NCBI GenBank assembly: GCA_031253835.1
Contig: JAIRVP010000043.1
Span: forward strand, 186,001 to 250,000
Direction of reading: 5' to 3'
DNA: 64,000 nucleotides
Source of the DNA: Burkholderia sp.
Lineage (GTDB): Bacteria; Pseudomonadota; Gammaproteobacteria; Burkholderiales; Burkholderiaceae
The position numbers were made by a program, and so were the translations under genes. Each line of letters starts with the position of its first letter. Position 1 is the first letter of the stretch. A model generated the notes under the pieces. It ran no database searches. It saw nothing but the letters and a program-made list of their open reading frames with translations, and was not told where the DNA came from. This document shows positions 44,674-53,350 of the stretch, in pieces.

Positions 44674-47427
44674 CTAGTGCCCCCGGGCCTGGCCGACGGA
44701 CGCTGCGGCAACCGGCTGAATCGACGCTGGCGTACGGCACACGCGGGTCAGCGTCACGTAGCCGCTACCGTCGCGCTGCGACGCCGGCACGGCGTAGTCG
44801 ATCTCGCACCGCTGCTCCGCCCGGGTTCCCCATTCGACGCGAATCTGCCCGTCGTCGGTCGTGCTGCGCACGAGCACGCGACTGCCCTGCCCGACCCCGC
44901 CGAGCAGCGCGCCGGTGCGCGCATCGAGCACGCGCGCCGCAAACGGCAAAGGCCGTCCGTCCTCGGTCCGGGCGTCGATCAGCAACGCACGGGCCTTCAG
45001 CGTGTCGTACGACAGCATGACGACCGAGCCCGAACGCGGCGCGACGTTGCGCGACACCGTCTTCAGCTCGACGTCGTCCGGGATGTCCTTCGGATCGATG
45101 TCGACCCGGTTGAGCTGATAAGGAACGAGGCTCGACACGACCGCATAACCGAAGCGGTTCACGCGTGCCCCCGTGTTGGCAACCAGCGCGCCGCGCGCGT
45201 CGGGTGCGTGGACGACACCGATCGTCTCGCTCAGCGTGGGCCCGGGTGTCAGCCCGCCCGGATGCAGCACCAGCCCGCCCGCCGCACTTGCCGACGTCTG
45301 CTGATAGTTGCGCCCGATACCGACGTTCGCCGTCAGGGAGGTGGACGGAAGCCGATAGCCGATCCCGAAGCTGCCCGACGACGCCCGATTGTTGCCGTCG
45401 TAGCTCGACGACAGCGAATACGATCCGTCGCCGCGCTCGCCGAAGCGGCTGGCCAGGCTCGCCGTTGCGCTCATGCCGGTGCGGCTGTCGTGTGTGAACA
45501 GGGAACTGAAGGTCGGTGCCCGCTGCGAGTGGCGACCGAGCGGTATCGACACGTTCAGGCTTGCCAGCGTGCTGTTCGCCGCGCCAGCGAACGACGGCTC
45601 CCGGCCGGACAGGTTCTGGGTACGCTGCACCGACGCCGTCAGCATCGCGTCGCGCCACTGCGTGCTGTAGCCGAGCGTGAAGCTGAGCGCTTGCCCGCCT
45701 CCCGCCCAGTAGCTGATGGCCGAGCCGCTTGCATTGATGCTGCCCGACCGGCCGACCTGCTGACTGACGTTGAGGTCGAACCGGTTTCGCAATCTCGGAA
45801 ACGTCGACGCCGACACGCGTTGATCGAGGCCGCCATTCAGCAGCAGCGCGTCGCGCAGCCCCAGATAGCCTTTCGTCGAATATCGATAGGCGAGCAGCGA
45901 GAAGTTCGTCCCGCTGTTCGGCAGGTTGCGGCTGTACGTGACGCGGACACTCGACCCGGTCAGGCGCTCGCCGCCCGGCGGCTGTGTCCGCGCGGCCGTG
46001 ACGTCCACCGAAAAACCGCCGATGGCGGTATTGAGCGCCACGCCCATCAGCATCGACTGATAGCGGGTCGCGAACGCCATGCCGCCGTAGGCCGTCAGCG
46101 CATTGCTCAGGCCTCGCTGCACGGTCAACTGCCCGACGTACTGCGTGCCGATGGCGGATCCGAGATCGATTGCGCGGCCGGCCATCGCACTGAAGCGCGT
46201 GCTTCCCGGCCGTAGCAGCTGGACCGTCGTCGCGAACGGCACCACGAAACTGCGCGTCTCCCCGTTGGCCTCGGTCACAGTCACGTTCAGGTCGCCGCCA
46301 TAGCTCATCGCCTGCAGGTTGTCGATCGCGAACGGGCCGGGGGCCACCGTCGTCTCGTGGACCAGATAGCCGCGCTGGTAGATCGACACCTTCGCATTCG
46401 ACTGGGCGACGCCACGCACCACCGGCGCGTAGTAGCGCTGCTCGTCGGGCAGCATCCGGTCGTCGCTGCTGATCTCGACGCCGCGAAACGAGACGGCGTC
46501 GAATAGCGCCCCGCTGGTCGAGCTTTCTCCCGCGAGCAACTGCGCGCGCCAGCCCGGCAGATCGGTTTGCCCGTAGATGTAGCCGCGCTGGTAGTGCGCA
46601 CCGGTGCGTTGCGACCACGTGAGGTTGCCGTTGTGTCGAATCCGGAATCGGCCGACGCTCGCCCCCATCGACAGGCCCGTATAGAACTGCGAGTACGCGT
46701 AGCCGCTGGAGCGCGTCGTGAATACGCTCGTGTTGTAGTTCAGCACCGCGGCCGGCACGCCGTTCGTCCAGTTCGCCGGATCGACATAGGTACTGTGACT
46801 CGCCAGCCGCATGTAGAACTGCGGCACCGTCAGGAACAGCTTCTGTTCCGACGCATCGAACGAGAACTCGGCGGCCGGCACGTAACGGGATGGTGATTCG
46901 CACATCGAGCCGTCGGGCATCGGATCGTGCAGCGTGGTACCGTCCTGGCCGCGTGCGCTCCGGTCGAGATCGACGCCGACACGCTGCATCAAGGCCCGGT
47001 CGTAGCACGGCCGCACCTCGCCGCTCGCATCCGGACGGAAGGTGATGTCCTCGACGCCACGCCATTGCCCGTTGACGATGAGATCCACGCGATGCACGCC
47101 CGGCACGACACCATTCGGACGTTCGAACGGTGTCGTGTCGATCGGTGCGCTGTCGGGACCATGCATCAGCATGGAGTCGTCGAAACGTGTCTCGCCGGTC
47201 GCGGGTATGACCGGCGTAATGCCGGCCTGGGCCTCGTTCGCGCCGTGTCGATCAACCGCGTCGAGCGTGTCCGCGAAGGCGCTCGAACTTGCCGTCATCG
47301 CAACCGGCGCGAATATCGTTGCGATCGCGACCAGGCTGGGCCGCAACGGGAATGCTGGCGCAATGCACGACGCACGCGACGAATGGAAACCTGCTGAACT
47401 CCGCATCACAATACAGTTGTTTTGCAT
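44674..47427 (-). CDS. Outer-membrane fimbrial usher (operon 2)
   Basis: A 917-residue FimD-type usher, longer than the first one at its N-terminus. A signal region (about residues 30-55) and a poorly conserved extension precede the usher N-domain (VVPGVHRVDLIVNGQWRGVE). SSDDRMLPDEQRYYAPVVRG marks the barrel entry and PFAARVLDARTGALLGGVGQ the C-terminal domain. The start is uncertain: ATG codons at 47427 and 47406 both lack a good ribosome site. An 80-nt AT-richer gap separates it from the first chaperone. Confidence 0.9.
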   Translation of the reverse strand: MQNNCIVMRSSAGFHSSRASCIAPAFPLRPSLVAIATIFAPVAMTASSSAFADTLDAVDRHGANEAQAGITPVIPATGETRFDDSMLMHGPDSAPIDTTPFERPNGVVPGVHRVDLIVNGQWRGVEDITFRPDASGEVRPCYDRALMQRVGVDLDRSARGQDGTTLHDPMPDGSMCESPSRYVPAAEFSFDASEQKLFLTVPQFYMRLASHSTYVDPANWTNGVPAAVLNYNTSVFTTRSSGYAYSQFYTGLSMGASVGRFRIRHNGNLTWSQRTGAHYQRGYIYGQTDLPGWRAQLLAGESSTSGALFDAVSFRGVEISSDDRMLPDEQRYYAPVVRGVAQSNAKVSIYQRGYLVHETTVAPGPFAIDNLQAMSYGGDLNVTVTEANGETRSFVVPFATTVQLLRPGSTRFSAMAGRAIDLGSAIGTQYVGQLTVQRGLSNALTAYGGMAFATRYQSMLMGVALNTAIGGFSVDVTAARTQPPGGERLTGSSVRVTYSRNLPNSGTNFSLLAYRYSTKGYLGLRDALLLNGGLDQRVSASTFPRLRNRFDLNVSQQVGRSGSINASGSAISYWAGGGQALSFTLGYSTQWRDAMLTASVQRTQNLSGREPSFAGAANSTLASLNVSIPLGRHSQRAPTFSSLFTHDSRTGMSATASLASRFGERGDGSYSLSSSYDGNNRASSGSFGIGYRLPSTSLTANVGIGRNYQQTSASAAGGLVLHPGGLTPGPTLSETIGVVHAPDARGALVANTGARVNRFGYAVVSSLVPYQLNRVDIDPKDIPDDVELKTVSRNVAPRSGSVVMLSYDTLKARALLIDARTEDGRPLPFAARVLDARTGALLGGVGQGSRVLVRSTTDDGQIRVEWGTRAEQRCEIDYAVPASQRDGSGYVTLTRVCRTPASIQPVAAASVGQARGH

Positions 47428-47507
47428 ATCGAATCGATGATGTAAAGAGAGGTGTCGATTTCGACATGCCGGGTAGTGCCTCGAGACGTGTTGCGCGACC
47501 GAGCCGG

Positions 47508-48278
47508 TCAGTCGGTCAGTTTCCTTGTTATCGTGCTGCGCCCGCCGTAGTCGTCGATGGTCATGTAGCGCACGGTCGCCGGCCGCTGCGACCGGGTGGT
47601 CACACCCGGCAACGGGAAGCGCTCGCTGCCGAACGGCGCGACCATGCCGCCGCCGGCCGATACGAATGCGCCGCCGACATCGCTTTCGACCATGCCGAAC
47701 GACACGTAATAGGGCGTCGGGTTGGACACGTCGAGCGCGATACCCTGCTTGCCGTCGCGGGCCGCGCCGGCGGACACTTTCCACACCAGCTGCTCCGGCG
47801 CCATCTCGACGTCATTCGCCAGCACCGCAGGCCGGTAAAACACTTTGATGCGGGTCCGAAGCCCGAGCCTCAGCTGGTTGTCGCCGTCCTCCTGCACCAC
47901 AGGCACTTCGAGCACGTTGAGCCAGAACACGGATTCGCGATCGCCCGGCAACGTCGCCGGCAGGCGCGTGATGCGCAACACCGCCCCTCTCCCCGCCTCC
48001 ACACGCGCCAGCGTCGGCGCAACGACGAACGGCGTTTGCATCTGCTCGGGCGGCACGTTGGCGCGTCCGTCGTCGATCCAGCTTTGTGCGAGTACCGGTC
48101 GAACGCCGGCGTTTTCCATCCGGACGGTGACGTCGCGCGCATGCTCCGGAACAATCACCCGCGTGCCGTTCAGAACGAGTGCCGCCTGCGCCGGCTCGGC
48201 GCAGGCGGACCACGCCACGACGCATGCCACGACAATCGAATTAGGAATGCGAACTGAATGAATCATGGCGTGGAACAT
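47508..48278 (-). CDS. First periplasmic fimbrial chaperone (operon 2)
   Basis: A 256-residue PapD-family protein. Signal peptide (PNSIVVACVVAWSACAEPAQA) then TRVIVPEHARDVTVRMENAG, VLAQSWIDDGRANVPPE, RESVFWLNVLEVPV and NPTPYYVSFG. ATG at MFHAM was used; MIHSVRIP 15 nt later is equally possible and a TTG lies just upstream. It begins 12 nt after the pilin stop, so the order is pilin, chaperone, usher, chaperone, exoprotein, adhesin. Confidence 0.9.
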   Translation of the reverse strand: MFHAMIHSVRIPNSIVVACVVAWSACAEPAQAALVLNGTRVIVPEHARDVTVRMENAGVRPVLAQSWIDDGRANVPPEQMQTPFVVAPTLARVEAGRGAVLRITRLPATLPGDRESVFWLNVLEVPVVQEDGDNQLRLGLRTRIKVFYRPAVLANDVEMAPEQLVWKVSAGAARDGKQGIALDVSNPTPYYVSFGMVESDVGGAFVSAGGGMVAPFGSERFPLPGVTTRSQRPATVRYMTIDDYGGRSTITRKLTD

Positions 48279-48290
48279 GAAGGACAACGA

Positions 48291-48875
48291 TCAGAAATAG
48301 GCGAGCGTGTAGCGGATGGACGAATTGCCCGTGCCGGTCTTGATCGCAGTCGTCGCGGCCGTCGACACATAGGACGCCGAGTACGTGAGGGTCGCCGTGT
48401 TCCCGGCCACGGTGGCGACCTGCGCGTTGCCGAGTTCCTGGGGCTTGCCGAGTACGATCTTGCCGCTCTTGCCGTTGCCCGCATCGCTGATCTGGATCTC
48501 GACGCCTTCCGCCGGCTTGGTGCCGACGAGTTTCAGATTGCCCGTTACCGGATTGATGTTGGCCGCGTAGGGATCGAAATCGATCACGACCTTCGTGCCG
48601 TCGGTGCAGCCCGTGTTGCCGCCGATCTGCAGGTTGAACGAAACGGGCGTCGACGTTGCGCCGATCTTGGTGAACTTGCTCGGGCTGATGCGATCGCCGA
48701 GCTGGACTTCGAGCTTGTTGCCCGGGCCGGGCGCTTCCCCGTTGATGTTGCAGGTGACATCGGAAATGCTGCCGTAGAAGTCGATTTCCCCGTCGAATGC
48801 ATGGGCCATCGACGGCACCAGTGCAACACTCGCCACGCCGGCTGCGACGCAGCACCGAAGCAGATTCATTTTCAT
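48291..48875 (-). CDS. Major fimbrial subunit (operon 2)
   Basis: A 194-residue FimA-type pilin. Signal peptide MKMNLLRCCVAAGVASVALV ending MAHA, then GEIDFYGSISDVTCNINGEA with the first conserved Cys and the second in GGNTGCTDGTK. The C-terminus SSIRYTLAYF has the penultimate aromatic expected for chaperone recognition. AGAGGA is well placed before the ATG. It is the first gene of the operon, behind an AT-rich region. It is clearly diverged from the pilin of operon 1. Confidence 0.91.
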   Translation of the reverse strand: MKMNLLRCCVAAGVASVALVPSMAHAFDGEIDFYGSISDVTCNINGEAPGPGNKLEVQLGDRISPSKFTKIGATSTPVSFNLQIGGNTGCTDGTKVVIDFDPYAANINPVTGNLKLVGTKPAEGVEIQISDAGNGKSGKIVLGKPQELGNAQVATVAGNTATLTYSASYVSTAATTAIKTGTGNSSIRYTLAYF

Positions 48876-49554
48876 CTTTGAATTTCCTCTGGAAATGGGT
48901 GATTGTTCGCGGAACGCCCCGATCGGCATGCAAACGACCGGGATTTCCTCTCCATGCCCGCAGCATGGATCGCATCGCGTTTTCCGTAAAAGACAAACCA
49001 GCCTTAACTGTAAAACGACGACCCGACAATTCTATTTAATCGACAAATTCAGCGATATCGTACAAGTAAGAAATATTACGCCGATATATTCATTCAAAGA
49101 AAAACGAAACAACTGCGCGGAGAGACTTCCGGCATCCGCCGGCCGAGTGCGGACGGGTCTGGCAGGATCTGCGCTGCCGTTGAGCGCAGGCGGAAAGAGA
49201 CGATCCATTCGGCCTGGGCACTTCCGCCTATATCGAGACGCATGGGCCGATCGGACGATGCGTCATTCATCAAAAGACAATGATGCAATCAATACATCAT
49301 GAAATTCAAAATAAATAACCCCTAAATACAGTACATATATCGGACAAGTCCAATAAATTTCATCCCGGATATTTTTCGCCTGAAATTCGACGTTCCGGCA
49401 TTCGAGTCGGCATCGCGATTCGAATACCGGCAGAATTATCCCGCTTCAGCACCCGGCCGGCCGCGGCGGCAAGCGCCGAAGCGATCAGGTCCGATATTTC
49501 ATGAGGGGAAGGCAATCCGGGGCGCAGCATGGCCGCCGCGCCCCGCTCGCGCCG
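48876..49554. other. Gene-free AT-rich region upstream of fimbrial operon 2
   Basis: About 680 nt without a convincing gene. Two AT-rich stretches (about 49020-49110 and 49285-49410) stand out against the high-GC background. It must contain the promoter of the second fimbrial operon. I could not fix -10/-35 elements with confidence and saw no conserved small frame. Confidence 0.6.
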
Positions 49555-50247
49555 TCACCCGGCGAGCGCCGTCGCGGCCTCGTCGATCAGCGCGGCAACG
49601 GCCACCGGTTTCGACGCAAGCGACGCATGGCTCGCATCGAGCGTGATGATCTTGCGCGCGTCCATCCGTGCCGACATCCGCTGCTGGTTCTCCGGCGCGA
49701 TCATCCGGTCCTCGCTGGAGATCTGGTACCACGACGGTTTCGAGCGCCATGCGGGCGTGCCGATGGTGTCCGCGAACGTGCTGGCCAGCGGCGCCTTCTG
49801 CGTGACGGCCATCACGAGCGCTTCGTCCGACGAAAGATCCTGGCAAAAGCTCTCGTGGAACTTGTCGGGCATGAGCCACAGATAGCCGTCGCTGTCGGGC
49901 GCGAGATTCGGCGCGGCCTCCGGCAGGTGTTCCTGCGTGATCCCGCCGGGGCTTTCGCCGGCATCCGGCGCGAACGCGGCGATGAACACGAGGCCCGCCA
50001 CGTTCGGCAGGTTGCCGGCCTCGCTGATCACGGCGCCGCCGTACGAATGGCCGACCAGCAGCACGGGGCCGGCCTGCTGCGCAACCATCTTGCGCGTGCG
50101 CTCGGCATCGTCGGCGAGCGATGTCAGCGGTACCTCGACCGCATGCAGCGATGTATGGCCTTTGCGCGAGAGTTCGACGATTACTTTTGCCCAGTGCGCG
50201 GCGCCGCCCCAGAAGCCGTGCACGAGCACGATCGCGGGTTTGCTCAT
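49555..50247 (-). CDS. Alpha/beta-hydrolase
   Basis: A 230-residue cytoplasmic alpha/beta-hydrolase of the AB hydrolase 6 / EstC-like group. The oxyanion motif is LVHGFWGG near the start, the nucleophile elbow GHSYGG places Ser68, and the catalytic His is probably in LDASHASLAS near residue 205. Length and motifs fit small esterases annotated around salicylate or hydroxynitrile homologues in plants. AAGGAGATACAC precedes the ATG. Stands alone, and the substrate is unknown. Confidence 0.88.
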   Translation of the reverse strand: MSKPAIVLVHGFWGGAAHWAKVIVELSRKGHTSLHAVEVPLTSLADDAERTRKMVAQQAGPVLLVGHSYGGAVISEAGNLPNVAGLVFIAAFAPDAGESPGGITQEHLPEAAPNLAPDSDGYLWLMPDKFHESFCQDLSSDEALVMAVTQKAPLASTFADTIGTPAWRSKPSWYQISSEDRMIAPENQQRMSARMDARKIITLDASHASLASKPVAVAALIDEAATALAG

Positions 50248-50388
50248 CGTGTATCTCCTTGACGTGGCATGTCATCGAACCGTCACCGGCCCGGCCGATC
50301 CGGACCGTCGCGCGGACACGCAGCAACCAGCATAGGCGAGCCGACAGGCGCCACCAACCCCGCCGGGGCCGGCGTGAGGTGCAGCGCA

Positions 50389-50420
50389 CAAAAAAAGACG
50401 CCCGCTGCACGCAGCGGGCG
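50389..50420 (-). terminator. Rho-independent terminator of the agmatine operon
   Basis: A perfect 10-bp stem (CGCCCGCTGC/GCAGCGGGCG, loop of two) followed on the minus strand by a T run of seven. It lies about 105 nt after the last deiminase gene and marks the end of the five-gene unit. Confidence 0.87.
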
Positions 50421-50524
50421 CGAATCCCAGTCAAGGAGGTGTCACACGAACTACAGGCCCAGATTAAGGAATTCGCGTGCAACGGACAACGAATCGATTC
50501 CCATATCGATATGACGCGACACGC

Positions 50525-52036
50525 TCACGCCGGTACTTCGCGGGTCGCACAGTGGATGCCGCCGCCGCCCGACGCGATGCCGAGGATGTCGACCTGCACG
50601 ATCGCGCGGTTCGCCGCATACGGCCGGATCGCGGCGACAGCGGCTGCATCGGCCGCCGCGTCGTTGAACTTCGGCATCACGATCGCGCCGTTGCACGTGT
50701 AGAAATTGATGTAGCCGGCCGCGAAATGCGCCATCTGCCGCTCGTTCAGCGTCGTGCCGGCCGACGTGCCGAAGTTGACGGGCGGCACGAGTTCGACGAT
50801 CTGCAGCGGTCGGCCGTTCGCGTCGGTCTGGCCGGCCAGGCGCTTCCGGTTCGCCTCCGTCAGCGCGCGTTCGCCGGTCGAATTCGACGCGTCGTAACAG
50901 CATGCGACCACGCCGGGTGCGAGAAAGCGCGCATAGAAATCGACGTGACCGTTCGTGATGTCGCTCTCGCCGGCCGGCGTCGCCACGCCGCCGGCACCGC
51001 CCACGCCGCTGCCGCTCGGATAGGTCGCCGTGCCCGGCAGCCAGATGATCTTCCGTACGCCGAGCGTGCGCTGCAGTTCGGCGAGCACGGTATCGCGAGC
51101 CGTCGGCAGCAGCGTCGCGCTGGCGATCACGCCGTTCGGGATGTCGAACAGCTGCGGATTGCGGTTCACGTGCAGCACGGCCGACTCGGTGAGGATCGCC
51201 GTCCCGTCGCCGTCGAATTCGATCGCGCCGCCTTCGAGCGTCAACGTGCTGCGGATCAGGTTCGCGCCCTGGGTCTGCGCCATCCAGCCCGCCACCCTGC
51301 TGTCCTGGCTGAACGGCTGGAAGAACCTGCCCGCTTTCGACCGGTTGCTCGCGGCCAGGATCGCCTGCGGAATCGTCCCTGCGCGCTGGCCCGCACCGTC
51401 GGTGTTCGCGTTGCCCCAGCCGTTGAAATTGAAGCCGATCGCGTTCAGCGCATTGCCGTTCGCCGTGTCCCGGACGAACACGCAACCCGTGTCGCGCACC
51501 CAGAAATCGTTGAAGCCGTCGGCGAGCGGCACGAGCGTGATCCCGCCGGTACCCGCGGCGCGCGCCGCATAGCGCGCATGCAGGTCGGGATTGGCCACGC
51601 TCGCGGTCGCGAGCAGCGCGCGGGCCGCGTCCAGATCGACCGGCAGCACCAGCATGTCGACCGGTTCGGTCGCGCCGATCGCCTTCGCGACGTCCATCAG
51701 GTTGGCCCGCACGCGGTCGATGCCGGCATCGGTGCTCTGCGGCGTGACGGGTGCCCAGATGCCGTCCACGCCGGACGCGAAGGTCATGTAGGTCAACGCG
51801 TGCGGCGCATCTTCGGCCGGCAGCCGGTACCCGGCCTGCCGTACCGACGGCGTCGGGCGCGACGCGGGCGCCGCGTCGGACGCGCCGCCGCCGTCGCCGC
51901 CACCGCACGCGGCCAGGCTGCCCAGCAGCGGCATGCCGAGCCACGCGGCCGAACAGCGGATGAATCCGCGTCGGCCGGCATCCGGCATGGGCGCCGCGTG
52001 CGGGTTCTTGCCGGCGTTGGTTTCCTGCTTCGTCAT
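50525..52036 (-). CDS. Exported agmatine/peptidyl-arginine deiminase family protein with Tat-type lipoprotein signal
   Basis: A 503-residue PAD_porph-family guanidine deiminase. The N-terminus has twin arginines in GRRGFIR (Arg22-Arg23) and a lipobox LAAC (Cys44) followed by Gly/Asp-rich linker, so Tat export and lipid anchoring are predicted. Catalytic motifs are present: WVRDTG, LEGGAIEFDGDGT, NGHVDFYARF and the nucleophile Cys496 in GGGGIHCATRE. RDTGP of the family is RDTGC here, and there is an insertion before the catalytic His region. TGGAG precedes the ATG. Last gene of the operon. It acts on agmatine, another guanidino compound or peptidyl arginine outside the cytoplasm; which is not known. 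Confidence 0.85.
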   Translation of the reverse strand: MTKQETNAGKNPHAAPMPDAGRRGFIRCSAAWLGMPLLGSLAACGGGDGGGASDAAPASRPTPSVRQAGYRLPAEDAPHALTYMTFASGVDGIWAPVTPQSTDAGIDRVRANLMDVAKAIGATEPVDMLVLPVDLDAARALLATASVANPDLHARYAARAAGTGGITLVPLADGFNDFWVRDTGCVFVRDTANGNALNAIGFNFNGWGNANTDGAGQRAGTIPQAILAASNRSKAGRFFQPFSQDSRVAGWMAQTQGANLIRSTLTLEGGAIEFDGDGTAILTESAVLHVNRNPQLFDIPNGVIASATLLPTARDTVLAELQRTLGVRKIIWLPGTATYPSGSGVGGAGGVATPAGESDITNGHVDFYARFLAPGVVACCYDASNSTGERALTEANRKRLAGQTDANGRPLQIVELVPPVNFGTSAGTTLNERQMAHFAAGYINFYTCNGAIVMPKFNDAAADAAAVAAIRPYAANRAIVQVDILGIASGGGGIHCATREVPA

Positions 52037-52153
52037 GGTTTTCAACTCCATTGCGCGGACGGCGCGCATGCGTGCGCGCCGGCTTCCGTCCCGCGGGACG
52101 GATTCCGCCTTGTTTTCAGTAGTCCGTAGAGACCGGAAAATTGAAGCAGCCTG

Positions 52154-52178
52154 CGGGCCGGTCGCGCGGACCGGCCCG
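52154..52178 (-). terminator. Hairpin between the two exported deiminase genes
   Basis: A perfect 10-bp stem CGGGCCGGTC/GACCGGCCCG with a 5-nt loop, just after the stop of the upstream deiminase. The T run is weak (a TTTT about 15 nt later), so partial termination or mRNA protection is more likely than full stop. Confidence 0.5.
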
Positions 52179-52187
52179 TTGCCGTGC

Positions 52188-53300
52188 TCAGGCCGGCTGC
52201 TGTTGCGTGGTGCAGTGGATGCCGCCGCCGCCCGCGGCGATGCCGTCGATGTTCAGCTGGATGACTTCGCGGCCGGGGAACAGGTCGACGAGCGTGTCGC
52301 GCGTATTGCGGTCGGCGCGGCTGTCGCCGAACTGCGGCGCGATCACCGCGCGGTTGCACACGTAGAAGTTGATGTAGCCGGCCGCGAACTCCGCGTTCTC
52401 GTAGGCGTGCCGGACGGCCTTCGGCCCCGGCAGCACGACGACCTTCAACGGACGCCCCTTCGCATCGGTGGATTTCCGCAGGATCTCCAGATGCTGCCGC
52501 GTCACCGCGTGATCGTACGACGACGGATCGGTGTCGAGCCCGGCCACCACGACGCCCGGGCTCGTGAAACGCGCGTAGAAGTCGGTATGGCCGTCGGTGA
52601 TGTCCTTGCCCGCGATGCCCGGCAGCCAGATGATCTTCTTCAGCCCGAGCAGGCGGCTCAGCTCCGCCTCGCACTGGGCCTGGCTGACACCCGGATTGCG
52701 GTTCGCATTCAGCACGCAGCTGCGCGTGATGATCGCCGTGCCTTCGCCGTCCACCTCGATGCCGCCGCCCTCCAGCACGAGCTTCGTGTCGATCGGCCGC
52801 GCGCCGGCGCGCTCGGTCACGAACGGCGCGACTTCCGCGTCCTGGTCATGTTCCTGCTTGTTGCCCCAGCCGTTGAAATTGAAGCTCACGCCGCCGGGCT
52901 GGCCCGACGCGTTCTTCACGAACACGGGCCCCGTATCGCGCATCCACAGATCGTCGACCGGATGCTGGACGAGCTCGACCGACGCACCGCACAGCCGCGA
53001 CGCGATCGCGTAGTCCTGCTCGCGCACCAGCATCTTCAGCGGCTCGTGCGCGGCGATCGCCTTCGCGACGCCGGCGAGGTTCTCGCGCACCACGGGCAGC
53101 AGCCGCGCGCCCCAGATGTCCTCGCTCGGGCCGAACGCCATCCAGGTCGCCGTGTGCGGCGCGCCCTCGTCCGGCATGTGCCAGGCGGCGCCCTGCTGCG
53201 CGTGCGCGGCGCGGCCGAACAACCCGCCCAGCGTACCGGCGGCCAGCGCCGCGCCCGATACGGACAGGCCGCGTTTCAACAGTTGACGTCGTGTGGTCAT
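52188..53300 (-). CDS. Exported agmatine/peptidyl-arginine deiminase family protein with Tat signal
   Basis: A 370-residue PAD_porph-family deiminase. MTTRRQLLKRGLSVSGAALA is a typical Tat signal, cut near AAHA; without a lipobox it should be periplasmic. Catalytic set is complete: WMRDTGP, LEGGGIEVDGEGT, DGHTDFYARF and Cys363 in GGGGIHCTTQQQP. GAGGAATGCC lies before the ATG. It follows the polyamine-type binding protein by 50 nt. Known cytoplasmic agmatine deiminases lack this signal, so this is an exported paralogue of AguA. Confidence 0.88.
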   Translation of the reverse strand: MTTRRQLLKRGLSVSGAALAAGTLGGLFGRAAHAQQGAAWHMPDEGAPHTATWMAFGPSEDIWGARLLPVVRENLAGVAKAIAAHEPLKMLVREQDYAIASRLCGASVELVQHPVDDLWMRDTGPVFVKNASGQPGGVSFNFNGWGNKQEHDQDAEVAPFVTERAGARPIDTKLVLEGGGIEVDGEGTAIITRSCVLNANRNPGVSQAQCEAELSRLLGLKKIIWLPGIAGKDITDGHTDFYARFTSPGVVVAGLDTDPSSYDHAVTRQHLEILRKSTDAKGRPLKVVVLPGPKAVRHAYENAEFAAGYINFYVCNRAVIAPQFGDSRADRNTRDTLVDLFPGREVIQLNIDGIAAGGGGIHCTTQQQPA

Positions 53301-53350
53301 GGCATTCCTCTTTCGCTTGCCGGTTGCTTCAATGATTTCGTGGTGTGCCG

